A DNA stretch of 36,492 nucleotides. It comes from a virus. Location of the stretch: the IMG/VR virus record IMGVR_UViG_3300046388_000197, positions 1-36,492 of that record; one strand, given 5' to 3'. The position numbers were made by a program, and so were the translations under genes. Below, one piece after another: positions 22,483-29,070 of the stretch (within the stretch, counting starts at the first letter, position 1; each line of letters opens with the position of its first letter). Under the pieces are notes generated by a model that was not told where the DNA came from, ran no database searches, and saw nothing but the letters and a program-made list of their open reading frames with translations.

Positions 22483-22713
22483 ATGAACACTTTGATGATT
22501 CCTAAGATCAATCTTGTATTGATAGGGTGTTTGTTACCATTAGGTTTAATAATTGTTATTCTAAAATTGTCAGTTTGGGTGTCAGCTGCTAATACTGAAC
22601 GGATTTATGTCAGAAAAGAACCTCTACGAAAACGAGGACCCTTTGTGGAAAATCCGTATGCAGACGTTGATGAGAAAGAAGAAGAGTATGGAGATAGAAC
22701 AGATTATCGATGA
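22483..22713 (+). CDS. Single-span membrane protein
   Basis: This 76-residue protein has an N-terminal hydrophobic helix (residues 10-35) and an acidic tail (DVDEKEEEYGD). Function unknown. The end overlaps the next gene by 26 bases. Confidence 0.6.
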   Translation: MNTLMIPKINLVLIGCLLPLGLIIVILKLSVWVSAANTERIYVRKEPLRKRGPFVENPYADVDEKEEEYGDRTDYR

Positions 22714-22837
22714 TAGTCTGCACCAATATTACACAGTTGAGAGAGGGAAACCTGTACCCAATTGGAGATATATTAAGGATCAAGATTGGTGGTTGGAATA
22801 TCTTAAAAGGTTAGGACTAGATCCAAGAAATCCATGA
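22688..22837 (+). CDS. Small hypothetical protein
   Basis: The 49-residue product is read from ATG 22688, preceded by an AAGAAGAG ribosome-site-like stretch; the frame runs further upstream to 22607 inside the previous gene. It is rich in Trp and charged residues (NWRYIKDQDWWLEYLKRLG). Function unknown. Confidence 0.55.
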   Translation: MEIEQIIDDSLHQYYTVERGKPVPNWRYIKDQDWWLEYLKRLGLDPRNP

Positions 22838-22844
22838 TAGATGG

Positions 22845-22873
22845 TTGACTAAATAGGGAAAATATGCTATAAT
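22845..22873 (+). promoter_or_regulatory. Early promoter touching the SNase start
   Basis: TTGACT (22845-22850, five of six), 17-base spacer and exact TATAAT (22868-22873). The expected start of transcription is about 22880, three bases after the annotated start codon at 22877, so the mRNA would be leaderless or use the Met at 22886. Confidence 0.75.
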
Positions 22874-22876
22874 ACA

Positions 22877-23344
22877 ATGGCGAAAATGGTGCCACCCAGT
22901 AGGAATAGTTGTTATAACTTTCGGGTTGTAGAGGTTACTAAAGTCGTCGATGGCGATACAATTGATGTGCGGATAGATTTAGGCTTCGGGATTTATAAAG
23001 AAGAACGAGTCCGCATAGCCGGGATTGATACTCCAGAAAAACGTACCAAAGACCTTGAAGAAAAGGCATTGGGTATTGATGCTACCAACTATATGAAGAG
23101 TAGGTTAGAAGGAGTTCTGAGTGGTGATGAAGAACTTACTATTCGTACAGAACTTAAAGGTGGTGTAGGTAAATACGGTCGTCTTTTAGGATGGATTTAC
23201 TCCACAGATGGTGATCCAGAACTCTCTATCAATGAAGAGATGATTAAGTTTGGTTATGCACTTGAGTATGATGGTGGTACAAAAAATAAGGATTGGGAAG
23301 TATTAAGAGAAATTAGGAGAGAATATGGTACACTTGTTGACTAA
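22877..23344 (+). CDS. SNase-like (thermonuclease) nuclease
   Basis: This 155-residue protein has a staphylococcal-nuclease fold: VVDGDTIDVRIDLG (23-36), VRIAGIDTPEKR with Arg46, Asp51 and Glu54 (matching Arg35, Asp40 and Glu43 of SNase), and KYGRLLGWIY with Arg102 (Arg87). All main catalytic positions are kept, so it may be active on host DNA or RNA. No signal peptide is seen, so it would work in the cytoplasm. Start Met1 or Met4 is uncertain given the promoter position. Confidence 0.88.
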   Translation: MAKMVPPSRNSCYNFRVVEVTKVVDGDTIDVRIDLGFGIYKEERVRIAGIDTPEKRTKDLEEKALGIDATNYMKSRLEGVLSGDEELTIRTELKGGVGKYGRLLGWIYSTDGDPELSINEEMIKFGYALEYDGGTKNKDWEVLREIRREYGTLVD

Positions 23345-23465
23345 GATTAAAGATTGGGATAAGGCATGGGCAAAGAAAATTCAGGACAAGTTTAACTTGA
23401 CTGATTATCAGATGCTTTGCCTTGCATTCGGAAAGGGATTTATTATTGGAGCAATACTATTATGA
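23325..23465 (+). CDS. 46-residue conserved small protein
   Basis: The frame overlaps the SNase end by 20 bases and the next start by ATGA. The product has a basic helix (KIKDWDKAWAKKIQDKF) then a hydrophobic helix (YQMLCLAFGKGFIIGAILL). Similar small proteins recur in cyanophages. Function unknown. Confidence 0.65.
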   Translation: MVHLLTKIKDWDKAWAKKIQDKFNLTDYQMLCLAFGKGFIIGAILL

Positions 23466-23554
23466 CTGTATTCGTTGCAACATTTCCATTCCTTTTTGTT
23501 ATACTATTAGTGACAGGGATGCATATGGCATGGCCACTTCGATATAGAAGATGA
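23462..23554 (+). CDS. 30-residue membrane microprotein
   Basis: One hydrophobic helix (VFVATFPFLFVILLVTGM) with basic tail (PLRYRR), coupled on both sides by ATGA overlaps, which supports translation. Confidence 0.55.
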   Translation: MTVFVATFPFLFVILLVTGMHMAWPLRYRR

Positions 23555-23787
23555 ATACTAAATATATCGATCGCCCTCCAACATATCTTGGTAATGATGG
23601 TTGGACACATAAAGCACCTATTAGTGATGAGAAATGTATTCTCGTTTGTTTGAGGAATTGTATGAAATTGGATGGGATGGATAAAAAACAAGTGGCTAGA
23701 CTTGTTCAGGAGTGGCAGGTAATATCTGACAATACTCCAGCACCACCACTTCCAATAGATTCAGTTAAATATGATGGATGTAATTGA
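23551..23787 (+). CDS. Hypothetical protein
   Basis: This 78-residue soluble protein has three Cys residues in its middle and C-terminal parts and a Pro-rich segment (PAPPLPIDS). Not recognised. Coupled to the preceding microprotein. Confidence 0.55.
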   Translation: MNTKYIDRPPTYLGNDGWTHKAPISDEKCILVCLRNCMKLDGMDKKQVARLVQEWQVISDNTPAPPLPIDSVKYDGCN

Positions 23788-23798
23788 AGGTTGGTATT

Positions 23799-24020
23799 AT
23801 GGTTAATTCGTGGAGTTTACTTTACGACGAACTTTATGGAGATGATAAAATGAGTGAGGAAGAATTAAAAGATTTTGCTATGAATTATAAGAGTAATAGA
23901 CAACTAATAGAAGAACAAGAGAAAAGGATCAAAGCATTGGAAGGTTATTGTACCAGATTAGAAGGTAAGTTAATTGGTATGATGAAAGTATCAGAGTTGT
24001 ACAGTTTAGATAAAAAATAG
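23799..24020 (+). CDS. Hypothetical coiled-coil protein
   Basis: The 73-residue product is read from ATG 23799 (a TTG at 23784 overlaps the previous stop). It has an acidic start and a heptad-like helix (RQLIEEQEKRIKALEGY). Function unknown. Confidence 0.55.
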   Translation: MVNSWSLLYDELYGDDKMSEEELKDFAMNYKSNRQLIEEQEKRIKALEGYCTRLEGKLIGMMKVSELYSLDKK

Positions 24021-24053
24021 ACAAAACAACACAACAATTAATGAGCACAACTA

Positions 24054-24146
24054 ATGTCAACACCTCTTATAGAACTTATATGTCTTATTGTAGGATTCGT
24101 TTGGATGGGTATATTGATACAGTATATGCAAGGGAGGGATGAGTGA
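24054..24146 (+). CDS. 30-residue membrane microprotein
   Basis: One hydrophobic helix (LIELICLIVGFVWMGILIQY) and a polar tail. Its stop overlaps the GTG start of the next gene (GTGA), supporting translation. Confidence 0.55.
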   Translation: MSTPLIELICLIVGFVWMGILIQYMQGRDE

Positions 24147-24349
24147 GTTGGTTACCAGATTCTTTTAGTGTTTATAATTTACGTAAATTGAATGTGGATT
24201 ATGGATGGGAAGAAAGACTAAAAAAGGATGATGAGAACTGCGAAGAAAAAAAACTTCGTATGATGTATGGAAATAAGAAGGTTGGTAAAGATTGGAAAAA
24301 GTTTAAAAGGAGAATTTATAATGAGACCATATCAGAAGAGGGCTATTGA
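24143..24349 (+). CDS. Small basic hypothetical protein
   Basis: This 68-residue protein starts at a GTG in the preceding stop. It is strongly basic in its second half (KKVGKDWKKFKRR). Not recognised. Confidence 0.5.
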   Translation: MSWLPDSFSVYNLRKLNVDYGWEERLKKDDENCEEKKLRMMYGNKKVGKDWKKFKRRIYNETISEEGY

Positions 24350-24557
24350 ATGGATTGCTTCTCAGTTAAATACATCTTTAAAAATACAAGAGAAGAAGGA
24401 TTGGAAAGGTCGAAGAATTAGGAGAGTTGGTTTTGATTATGTCCCAGAAGAGTATGAAGAGGATTGGGGTAACGATATAAAGGAGTGGAAAGAAGAATTT
24501 GAATCTGCTAGATTAGAATCAATAGATAGAGGAAAAAAATGGATGAAAAGAGGATAG
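24321..24557 (+). CDS. Small charged hypothetical protein
   Basis: The 78-residue product is read from ATG 24321, which has an AGGAG ribosome site 8 bases upstream; it overlaps the previous gene by 29 bases. Highly charged with several Trp. Function unknown. Confidence 0.55.
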   Translation: MRPYQKRAIEWIASQLNTSLKIQEKKDWKGRRIRRVGFDYVPEEYEEDWGNDIKEWKEEFESARLESIDRGKKWMKRG

Positions 24558-25114
24558 GAGTAGTAGGTATGAGAGATGAACTTTTAAAAATGCTAAGAGA
24601 GAAATCTTATCGTAGAGGTGAGTTTAAACTTTCTTCTGGTGAGATTAGTGAGCATTATATAAATTGTAAACCTGTTATTTTAAGTCCAGAAGGTCTTAGA
24701 CTTACAAGTTATTCTATGTTGGAATATATTGAATCTGATTCAGTATCGGTAGCAGGACTTACTCTTGGTGCCGATCCTTTGGTATGTGGAGTTTCTTTAG
24801 TATCTTTAGAATCTGCTTGGTGTACAACACAAAGTGGTTTGATTGTTCGTAAGCAAGCAAAGGGACATGGTACAGGTGCCTGGATAGAGGGCCCACTCCC
24901 TCCTGAAGGGTCCAAAGTAACTGTCTTGGAGGATGTAGTCACTACTGGCGGATCATCCCTTAAAGCAGTGGAGAAGTTGCGTGATGCTGGATATGTAGTA
25001 GAAACTATTGTTGCTATTATAGATCGGCAAGAAGGTGGTAAAGAGGCAATGGAAAAATCTGGGATAACTTTAAAATCTTTATTTACTATAGAGGATTTTG
25101 TGAAGGAAGATTAA
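24539..25114 (+). CDS. pyrE: Orotate phosphoribosyltransferase
   Basis: This 191-residue protein (ATG 24539 has GAGG six bases upstream; ATG 24569 matches the family's usual start better) is a type I PRTase. Key motifs are RRGEFKLSSGEISEHYINCK, the PRPP motif VTVLEDVVTTGGSS with the Glu-Asp pair, and GLIVRKQAKGHGTG for the catalytic loop. It converts orotate plus PRPP to OMP in pyrimidine synthesis, complementing the purine genes further on. Confidence 0.92.
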   Translation: MDEKRIGVVGMRDELLKMLREKSYRRGEFKLSSGEISEHYINCKPVILSPEGLRLTSYSMLEYIESDSVSVAGLTLGADPLVCGVSLVSLESAWCTTQSGLIVRKQAKGHGTGAWIEGPLPPEGSKVTVLEDVVTTGGSSLKAVEKLRDAGYVVETIVAIIDRQEGGKEAMEKSGITLKSLFTIEDFVKED

Positions 25115-25153
25115 AATTAATAATTTACATACATAAAGAAGAACTTTGGATGA

Positions 25154-25453
25154 ATGAAAATGCAAAAGATTGTTAACGGTCTTGCAATTTTTTCAAGTGT
25201 TATATCCTTGTCAGTAGTGGGTGCAGGTGGTTGGATTTATCTTGAGAAGGATAATATTATAGATGGTGTTAAGACTCAAATGATCAACAGTGTTACTGAT
25301 GTAGTTACAGGTTCACTTCCTGGTCTAGTAGGTTCATCCATTCCAGAATTACCTGGTACTACAGGTGGAGCATTAGTTCCTGAAGTAGGATCTGGTATTC
25401 CTAGTGGTTCTTTTGGTGGTGCTAGTGGTTCATCTGCGGGCCTTCCATTCTAA
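25154..25453 (+). CDS. Membrane-anchored Gly/Ser-rich phage protein
   Basis: This 99-residue protein has one hydrophobic segment (10-30) followed by a Gly/Ser/Pro-rich tail with low-complexity GG and SS pairs. Similar proteins precede a Pro-rich partner in cyanomyoviruses. Possibly virion or envelope associated; the role is unknown. Six bases separate it from the next gene. Confidence 0.6.
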   Translation: MKMQKIVNGLAIFSSVISLSVVGAGGWIYLEKDNIIDGVKTQMINSVTDVVTGSLPGLVGSSIPELPGTTGGALVPEVGSGIPSGSFGGASGSSAGLPF

Positions 25454-25459
25454 TGACTA

Positions 25460-26290
25460 ATGAGTATCCCTCGTATTGACACTAACAATATTAGAATTAA
25501 TGGTGTGAATATTGGTAATGTGAATATTGGTAATGTGAATATTCCACCAGTTAGAAATATTTTTGATACTGTACCTCCAGTTAGAGAATATTCACCTCCA
25601 GTTACTTCAGGTATAGGTAATCCTATCATTGATGTCCCTGGTTGTGTTGAAGCACATGAAAATAATAATCCTCTAAATGAGAATCTTTCTGAAGATGATT
25701 CGAGAGGGATAGTTACCTATTGTGATAGTGGTGTTCCCAGTTTTAATGCTCCTGATTATGAACCCAATCAGATGATATTTACTAGGCCTGCATCAGTAGA
25801 TAATAAGACTGAGAAATCACCAGAACCAAAAGCACAAACCCCTAAGAGAACAGATCCTCCACCACCACCACCACCCACCCCAAAATGTCCCACAGATGTG
25901 CAGAAAGCACAAGAACCTGTTGGGACATATATTAATGGATATAGAGAACAAGTAATTGAATATAAGTTGATTGACAATATCTGTGTTCAGATCACAGAAC
26001 CTGTACCTGTTCCAGAACAAGTATTGGCTGGATTACCTAGTGGTGGTCAAGTTATGCAGGTAGGTGGTATTGCTGTGATCGCAACATCATCGGCTCTATT
26101 AGCAAAACCTTTGGCTGACATACTATTGAAAGTGGTTAAACCAACTATCAAGAAAGTTATGAAAAAGATTGCGACGATTAGGGGGAAACAATTGAAGACT
26201 TTATCTGTAAGGGAGCGCCAAGTAGAACAGAGAGATCGGAGTCAAGCGATTGCAAAACTTCGGTCTGTGAAGGCGAAGACGAAGAAGTAG
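25460..26290 (+). CDS. Pro-rich membrane-associated phage protein
   Basis: The 276-residue protein has NIGNVNIGNVNI repeats near residues 16-29, a poly-Pro run near 133-139, a hydrophobic segment with VGGIAVIATSSALLAKPLADILL (about 202-224) and a strongly basic C-terminus. The last 113 bases overlap the 3' end of a minus-strand gene. It could be a structural or host-envelope protein. Confidence 0.6.
   Translation: MSIPRIDTNNIRINGVNIGNVNIGNVNIPPVRNIFDTVPPVREYSPPVTSGIGNPIIDVPGCVEAHENNNPLNENLSEDDSRGIVTYCDSGVPSFNAPDYEPNQMIFTRPASVDNKTEKSPEPKAQTPKRTDPPPPPPPTPKCPTDVQKAQEPVGTYINGYREQVIEYKLIDNICVQITEPVPVPEQVLAGLPSGGQVMQVGGIAVIATSSALLAKPLADILLKVVKPTIKKVMKKIATIRGKQLKTLSVRERQVEQRDRSQAIAKLRSVKAKTKK
25505..25543 (+). 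repeat. 15-bp tandem repeat, 2.6 copies
   Basis: The unit GTGAATATTGGTAAT repeats from 25505 and breaks off at 25543. It encodes VNIGN units in the Pro-rich protein. Confidence 0.9.
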
Positions 26291-27002
26291 TGGGAGTAGG
26301 AGTAGGAATAGGATGAATATGTTGTGGGACAGTAGCAACATTTTGGACTATCACATCAGCACAGATTTTATAGTAAGGACTCTTAGGGTGGAATGATATA
26401 CCATTCTGCATAAGTTCACCGCAGTTCTTAAGTCTTGCAATCTCAAAGTCCAGTCTCTTATTGGCTGTGAGTTGTTGTTGTAATTCTATTTGAGTTTGTG
26501 CTGCCAATTTACATTGGTCTTGAAGTTTTTTATCTAATGGACGTGACCAAGTAACTGAGAAACCAACACCAAGGTTATAGTTATCTTTCTGACCAGTTCT
26601 TACCGGTACTTCATAAACAATACGTCCAGGGTTGTCTGGAATACCATCACCAATATCATTACCATCTTCATCAAATCGACCCTTAAAGTCAGACATATCA
26701 TAGACAGGATCATTGTAATAAGGTTCCCATGGTAACTGTCTAGAAGCAGCGGCAGTGACATAAGGACTGAAGTTCATCGTAGGACCCTGACATTGGATCC
26801 CTCCGCCGTATGTGTTTGTAATATAAGGACCTTGGAGGACTTGAATTGCTTGGTTAGTGACAGATCCAGAACTATTAGCAACGGGAGAAGCAGTAGCAGA
26901 AACACCCCCAACAGCTTCACTGAGAACTTTTGTAGGAGATAATAAACCACAGGTCATGGTCCCAAGTAATACAAGTCTAATTTGTTTTTTCAAGAAATGC
27001 AT
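26178..27002 (-). CDS. Exported protein, unknown
   Basis: This 274-residue protein begins MHFLKKQIRLVLLGTMTCG, a signal-peptide-like start. It contains low-complexity Ser/Thr/Asn-rich parts, a DEDGNDIGDGIPD region near residues 111-123 that could bind calcium, and a PIPTPTPTTSSSSPS linker near the end. Family not recognised. It is the last gene of the minus-strand group and overlaps the 3' end of the facing plus-strand gene. Confidence 0.6.
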   Translation of the reverse strand: MHFLKKQIRLVLLGTMTCGLLSPTKVLSEAVGGVSATASPVANSSGSVTNQAIQVLQGPYITNTYGGGIQCQGPTMNFSPYVTAAASRQLPWEPYYNDPVYDMSDFKGRFDEDGNDIGDGIPDNPGRIVYEVPVRTGQKDNYNLGVGFSVTWSRPLDKKLQDQCKLAAQTQIELQQQLTANKRLDFEIARLKNCGELMQNGISFHPKSPYYKICADVIVQNVATVPQHIHPIPTPTPTTSSSSPSQTEVLQSLDSDLSVLLGAPLQIKSSIVSP

Positions 27003-27043
27003 GTTACAACAATTATCCTGGTAGTATATATGAAAAGTTTAAA

Positions 27044-27466
27044 TCACTGGCTAAAGATTGAGGTTGTGTCAGTAACACTCTCAATTATGGTTTCACGTTG
27101 TATTATTGTTTGATTTTGTAATCCAGGACCCGAATATGTTTCTGTGTACATAAATCCCCCTCCTGGAGTAGTCTGAGAGAAACTTGGTCTGTTCGACAAT
27201 CCTACCCATTGTGAATTCACTCCTTCAATTTCATTTTCAATCGCTGATTGTGATGGTCTTAATTCACCTGATGCGGTAATTCCACTACCAGTTACAGAGT
27301 ATTCATACCCTGTTCTATAGTCCATACTATTAATAGTTTCAGTAATATTTTGTGTAGTTTCTGTATGAGTGGTCATACTGCCTTGAGTAAAGTTTGGCAC
27401 GACTGGCACTGCCTTTGCAACACCAGTACTACCTAACAACACTATTAGTGCTATAAGCCTTTTCAT
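27044..27466 (-). CDS. Exported Thr/Ser-rich protein
   Basis: This 140-residue protein has a signal peptide (MKRLIALIVLLGSTGVAKA, cleavage after AKA) and a mature part rich in Thr, Ser and Gly with alternating strand patterns (TTHTETTQNITETIN). Likely secreted or surface-located; function unknown. It lies between two other exported-protein genes in the same direction. Confidence 0.6.
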   Translation of the reverse strand: MKRLIALIVLLGSTGVAKAVPVVPNFTQGSMTTHTETTQNITETINSMDYRTGYEYSVTGSGITASGELRPSQSAIENEIEGVNSQWVGLSNRPSFSQTTPGGGFMYTETYSGPGLQNQTIIQRETIIESVTDTTSIFSQ

Positions 27467-27477
27467 AACCCACGTTC

Positions 27478-27978
27478 CTAGTCGATTTGGAGTTCAGTTA
27501 CGAACTGACCTGTAGCTGTTGTACCAGCTCCACCAGCCGTTACGGTCAGAAGACCTTGAGTAGTAACAGTTCCAGTCAAGTTTCCAGCAGTTCCAGCTGC
27601 AGTAGATAATTGATTAGAAAATGGTGAAACATCACCTACGTCAGGTCCAGCGGTATGTAAAGCATCACCTTGAATAAATGAAGTCGAAAAGCTGAATGCC
27701 TCACCTGGGTCGTCTTGTGTTGCAGAAATAGTACCAGGAGCATAGACTCCACTAGTAATAGCACCAGCACTTATTGTATTTGCAGTAGTTCCATCAGTTG
27801 TGTCTATGTTATTACCAGAGATACTATAAGAATTTCCCACTCTCTGCATTTGTGTTGCAGCAGCATTGACTGTTAGTTGAACACTAGAAGTCATTCTAGA
27901 TGTAATATCAGCCTTAGCTACTGGTGCTGCCACAGCACCTGTCATCAATAAAATAACAAAAGGTAAGAACCTTTGCAT
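27478..27978 (-). CDS. Exported Ala/Gly/Thr-rich protein
   Basis: This 166-residue protein has a signal peptide ending near AKA (residues 1-23) and a mature part of short Ala, Gly, Ser and Thr-rich strands (AAGTAGNLTGTVTTQG and a GGAGTTATGQF end). This resembles extracellular fibre or adhesin material, but no family is recognised. It is first in the minus-strand group. Confidence 0.6.
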   Translation of the reverse strand: MQRFLPFVILLMTGAVAAPVAKADITSRMTSSVQLTVNAAATQMQRVGNSYSISGNNIDTTDGTTANTISAGAITSGVYAPGTISATQDDPGEAFSFSTSFIQGDALHTAGPDVGDVSPFSNQLSTAAGTAGNLTGTVTTQGLLTVTAGGAGTTATGQFVTELQID

Positions 27979-28004
27979 TTGTTTCCGATTTCATACACTG
28001 ACTT

Positions 28005-28012
28005 TATTTAGT
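28005..28012 (-). promoter_or_regulatory. Possible minus-strand late box
   Basis: ACTAAATA read on the minus strand lies 26 bases before the start at 27978. It matches six of eight late-box positions. A plus-strand late box lies nearby at 28024. Confidence 0.3.
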
Positions 28013-28023
28013 GAAAAGTGAGT

Positions 28024-28031
28024 TATAAATA
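28024..28031 (+). promoter_or_regulatory. T4-type late promoter box
   Basis: Exact TATAAATA, 31 bases before the start at 28063. Confidence 0.75.
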
Positions 28032-28062
28032 ATGTATCTGTATTCTACTGAACAATTTATAC

Positions 28063-28320
28063 ATGTCCGATAAAGAGCTGTCTGACCTGTCATTTAACAG
28101 AGAAGAATGTTCCAAATGTGGAGCTGTGTGGTTAAATGGAACTCATACTTGGAGAACAGGTAATAAAGGTGATGAAGAATCTCTTCATAATCTAGTTTGT
28201 TCAGTAGCGAATGATCCTCAATGTATTAATAAAAAATACAAGAGAGATTACATGTATAAAGATGCAGATTCTTGGGAAAAGAGACTGAAATTTATTAGAA
28301 ATTGGGACCCAAATGCATAA
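28063..28320 (+). CDS. Small CxxC protein, conserved in cyanophages
   Basis: This 85-residue protein has ECSKCGAVWLNGTHTW near residues 15-30 and two later Cys residues (LVC, PQC), so a small zinc site is possible. Resembles conserved cyanomyovirus proteins of unknown function. Confidence 0.65.
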   Translation: MSDKELSDLSFNREECSKCGAVWLNGTHTWRTGNKGDEESLHNLVCSVANDPQCINKKYKRDYMYKDADSWEKRLKFIRNWDPNA

Positions 28321-28327
28321 AATTAAA

Positions 28328-28471
28328 ATGAAAAAAGAAGAACTTATTGTAAAAGTCTTAAAGCTTAAGAATAATCTTTATAATGAACCAGATACTGTGT
28401 GGCAAGGGGAAAGAGATCTTGCTCACAAATATCTCAATAGAGTTTTAGATATACTTGAGGAAATTAAATAG
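28328..28471 (+). CDS. 47-residue helical protein
   Basis: This frame encodes a charged helical protein (EELIVKVLKLKNNLYNEPD, then RDLAHKYLNRVLDILEEIK). Similar short proteins occur in cyanophages. It starts 7 bases after the CxxC gene. Function unknown. Confidence 0.65.
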   Translation: MKKEELIVKVLKLKNNLYNEPDTVWQGERDLAHKYLNRVLDILEEIK

Positions 28472-28494
28472 ATATTAAAAAAATTGACGACTAT

Positions 28495-28502
28495 TATAAA
28501 TA
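28495..28502 (+). promoter_or_regulatory. T4-type late promoter box
   Basis: Exact TATAAATA, 24 bases before the start at 28527, in a 12-mer (CTATTATAAATA) identical to that at 17844-17855. Confidence 0.8.
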
Positions 28503-28526
28503 GTAAATGATTATTATCTTAGCATA

Positions 28527-29060
28527 ATGTCCACTGCTGCAGTAATTATTGATAATTTTCTGACTAATGATCAATGGAATACTATTCAGTCGGGTATAAC
28601 TGGTTATCTTAATTCGTCCATTTATATTGAAGAAAGAAATTCTCTTCAGATTCAAATTCATGATTGGATAGAATCTAAATTGATTGAGTTAAATCTTTGG
28701 CAATCTTCTTGGAAGGATGAAATTCCATTGTTTTCTTCTATCAATGTTGCACCTGTAGGACTTAATAGAGAATCATCAGATCCTAGTAATGGTGGGTATC
28801 ATGCAGAGTCGGGAGGATATATTTATTACATTCATCCTACATGGGAATCTTCATGGGGTGGTCATTTAAAATTTAAAGATTGTGATGTGGCACAAATAGA
28901 ACCTACTCCTAATAGATTTGTTTGGGTTAATCCTAAGATTTGGCATGGTATAGAAGTGGTTGATACTTCTGCTACTACTCCTCGTATATCTGTAGTAGCA
29001 TGGCCGACAGGTACAGTGGAATATGATGCATCTGATTTAAAAATAAATACTTTGGTATAG
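28527..29060 (+). CDS. 2OG-Fe(II) oxygenase, HxE variant
   Basis: This 177-residue protein has a dioxygenase pattern with iron ligands His92-x-Glu94 (GGYHAESGG) and His140 (KIWHGIEVV), and Arg153 (TPRISVVAWP) for 2-oxoglutarate. Glu replaces the more usual Asp, a known variant. It differs strongly from the oxygenase at 1600. Substrate unknown. It heads the unit containing the large structural protein. Confidence 0.75.
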   Translation: MSTAAVIIDNFLTNDQWNTIQSGITGYLNSSIYIEERNSLQIQIHDWIESKLIELNLWQSSWKDEIPLFSSINVAPVGLNRESSDPSNGGYHAESGGYIYYIHPTWESSWGGHLKFKDCDVAQIEPTPNRFVWVNPKIWHGIEVVDTSATTPRISVVAWPTGTVEYDASDLKINTLV

Positions 29061-29070
29061 GATATTATCC

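Noticed and set aside
25768-26020. Minus-strand Gly-rich frames opposite the poly-Pro region
   Set aside because: They mirror the proline codons of the real gene and have no start signals.
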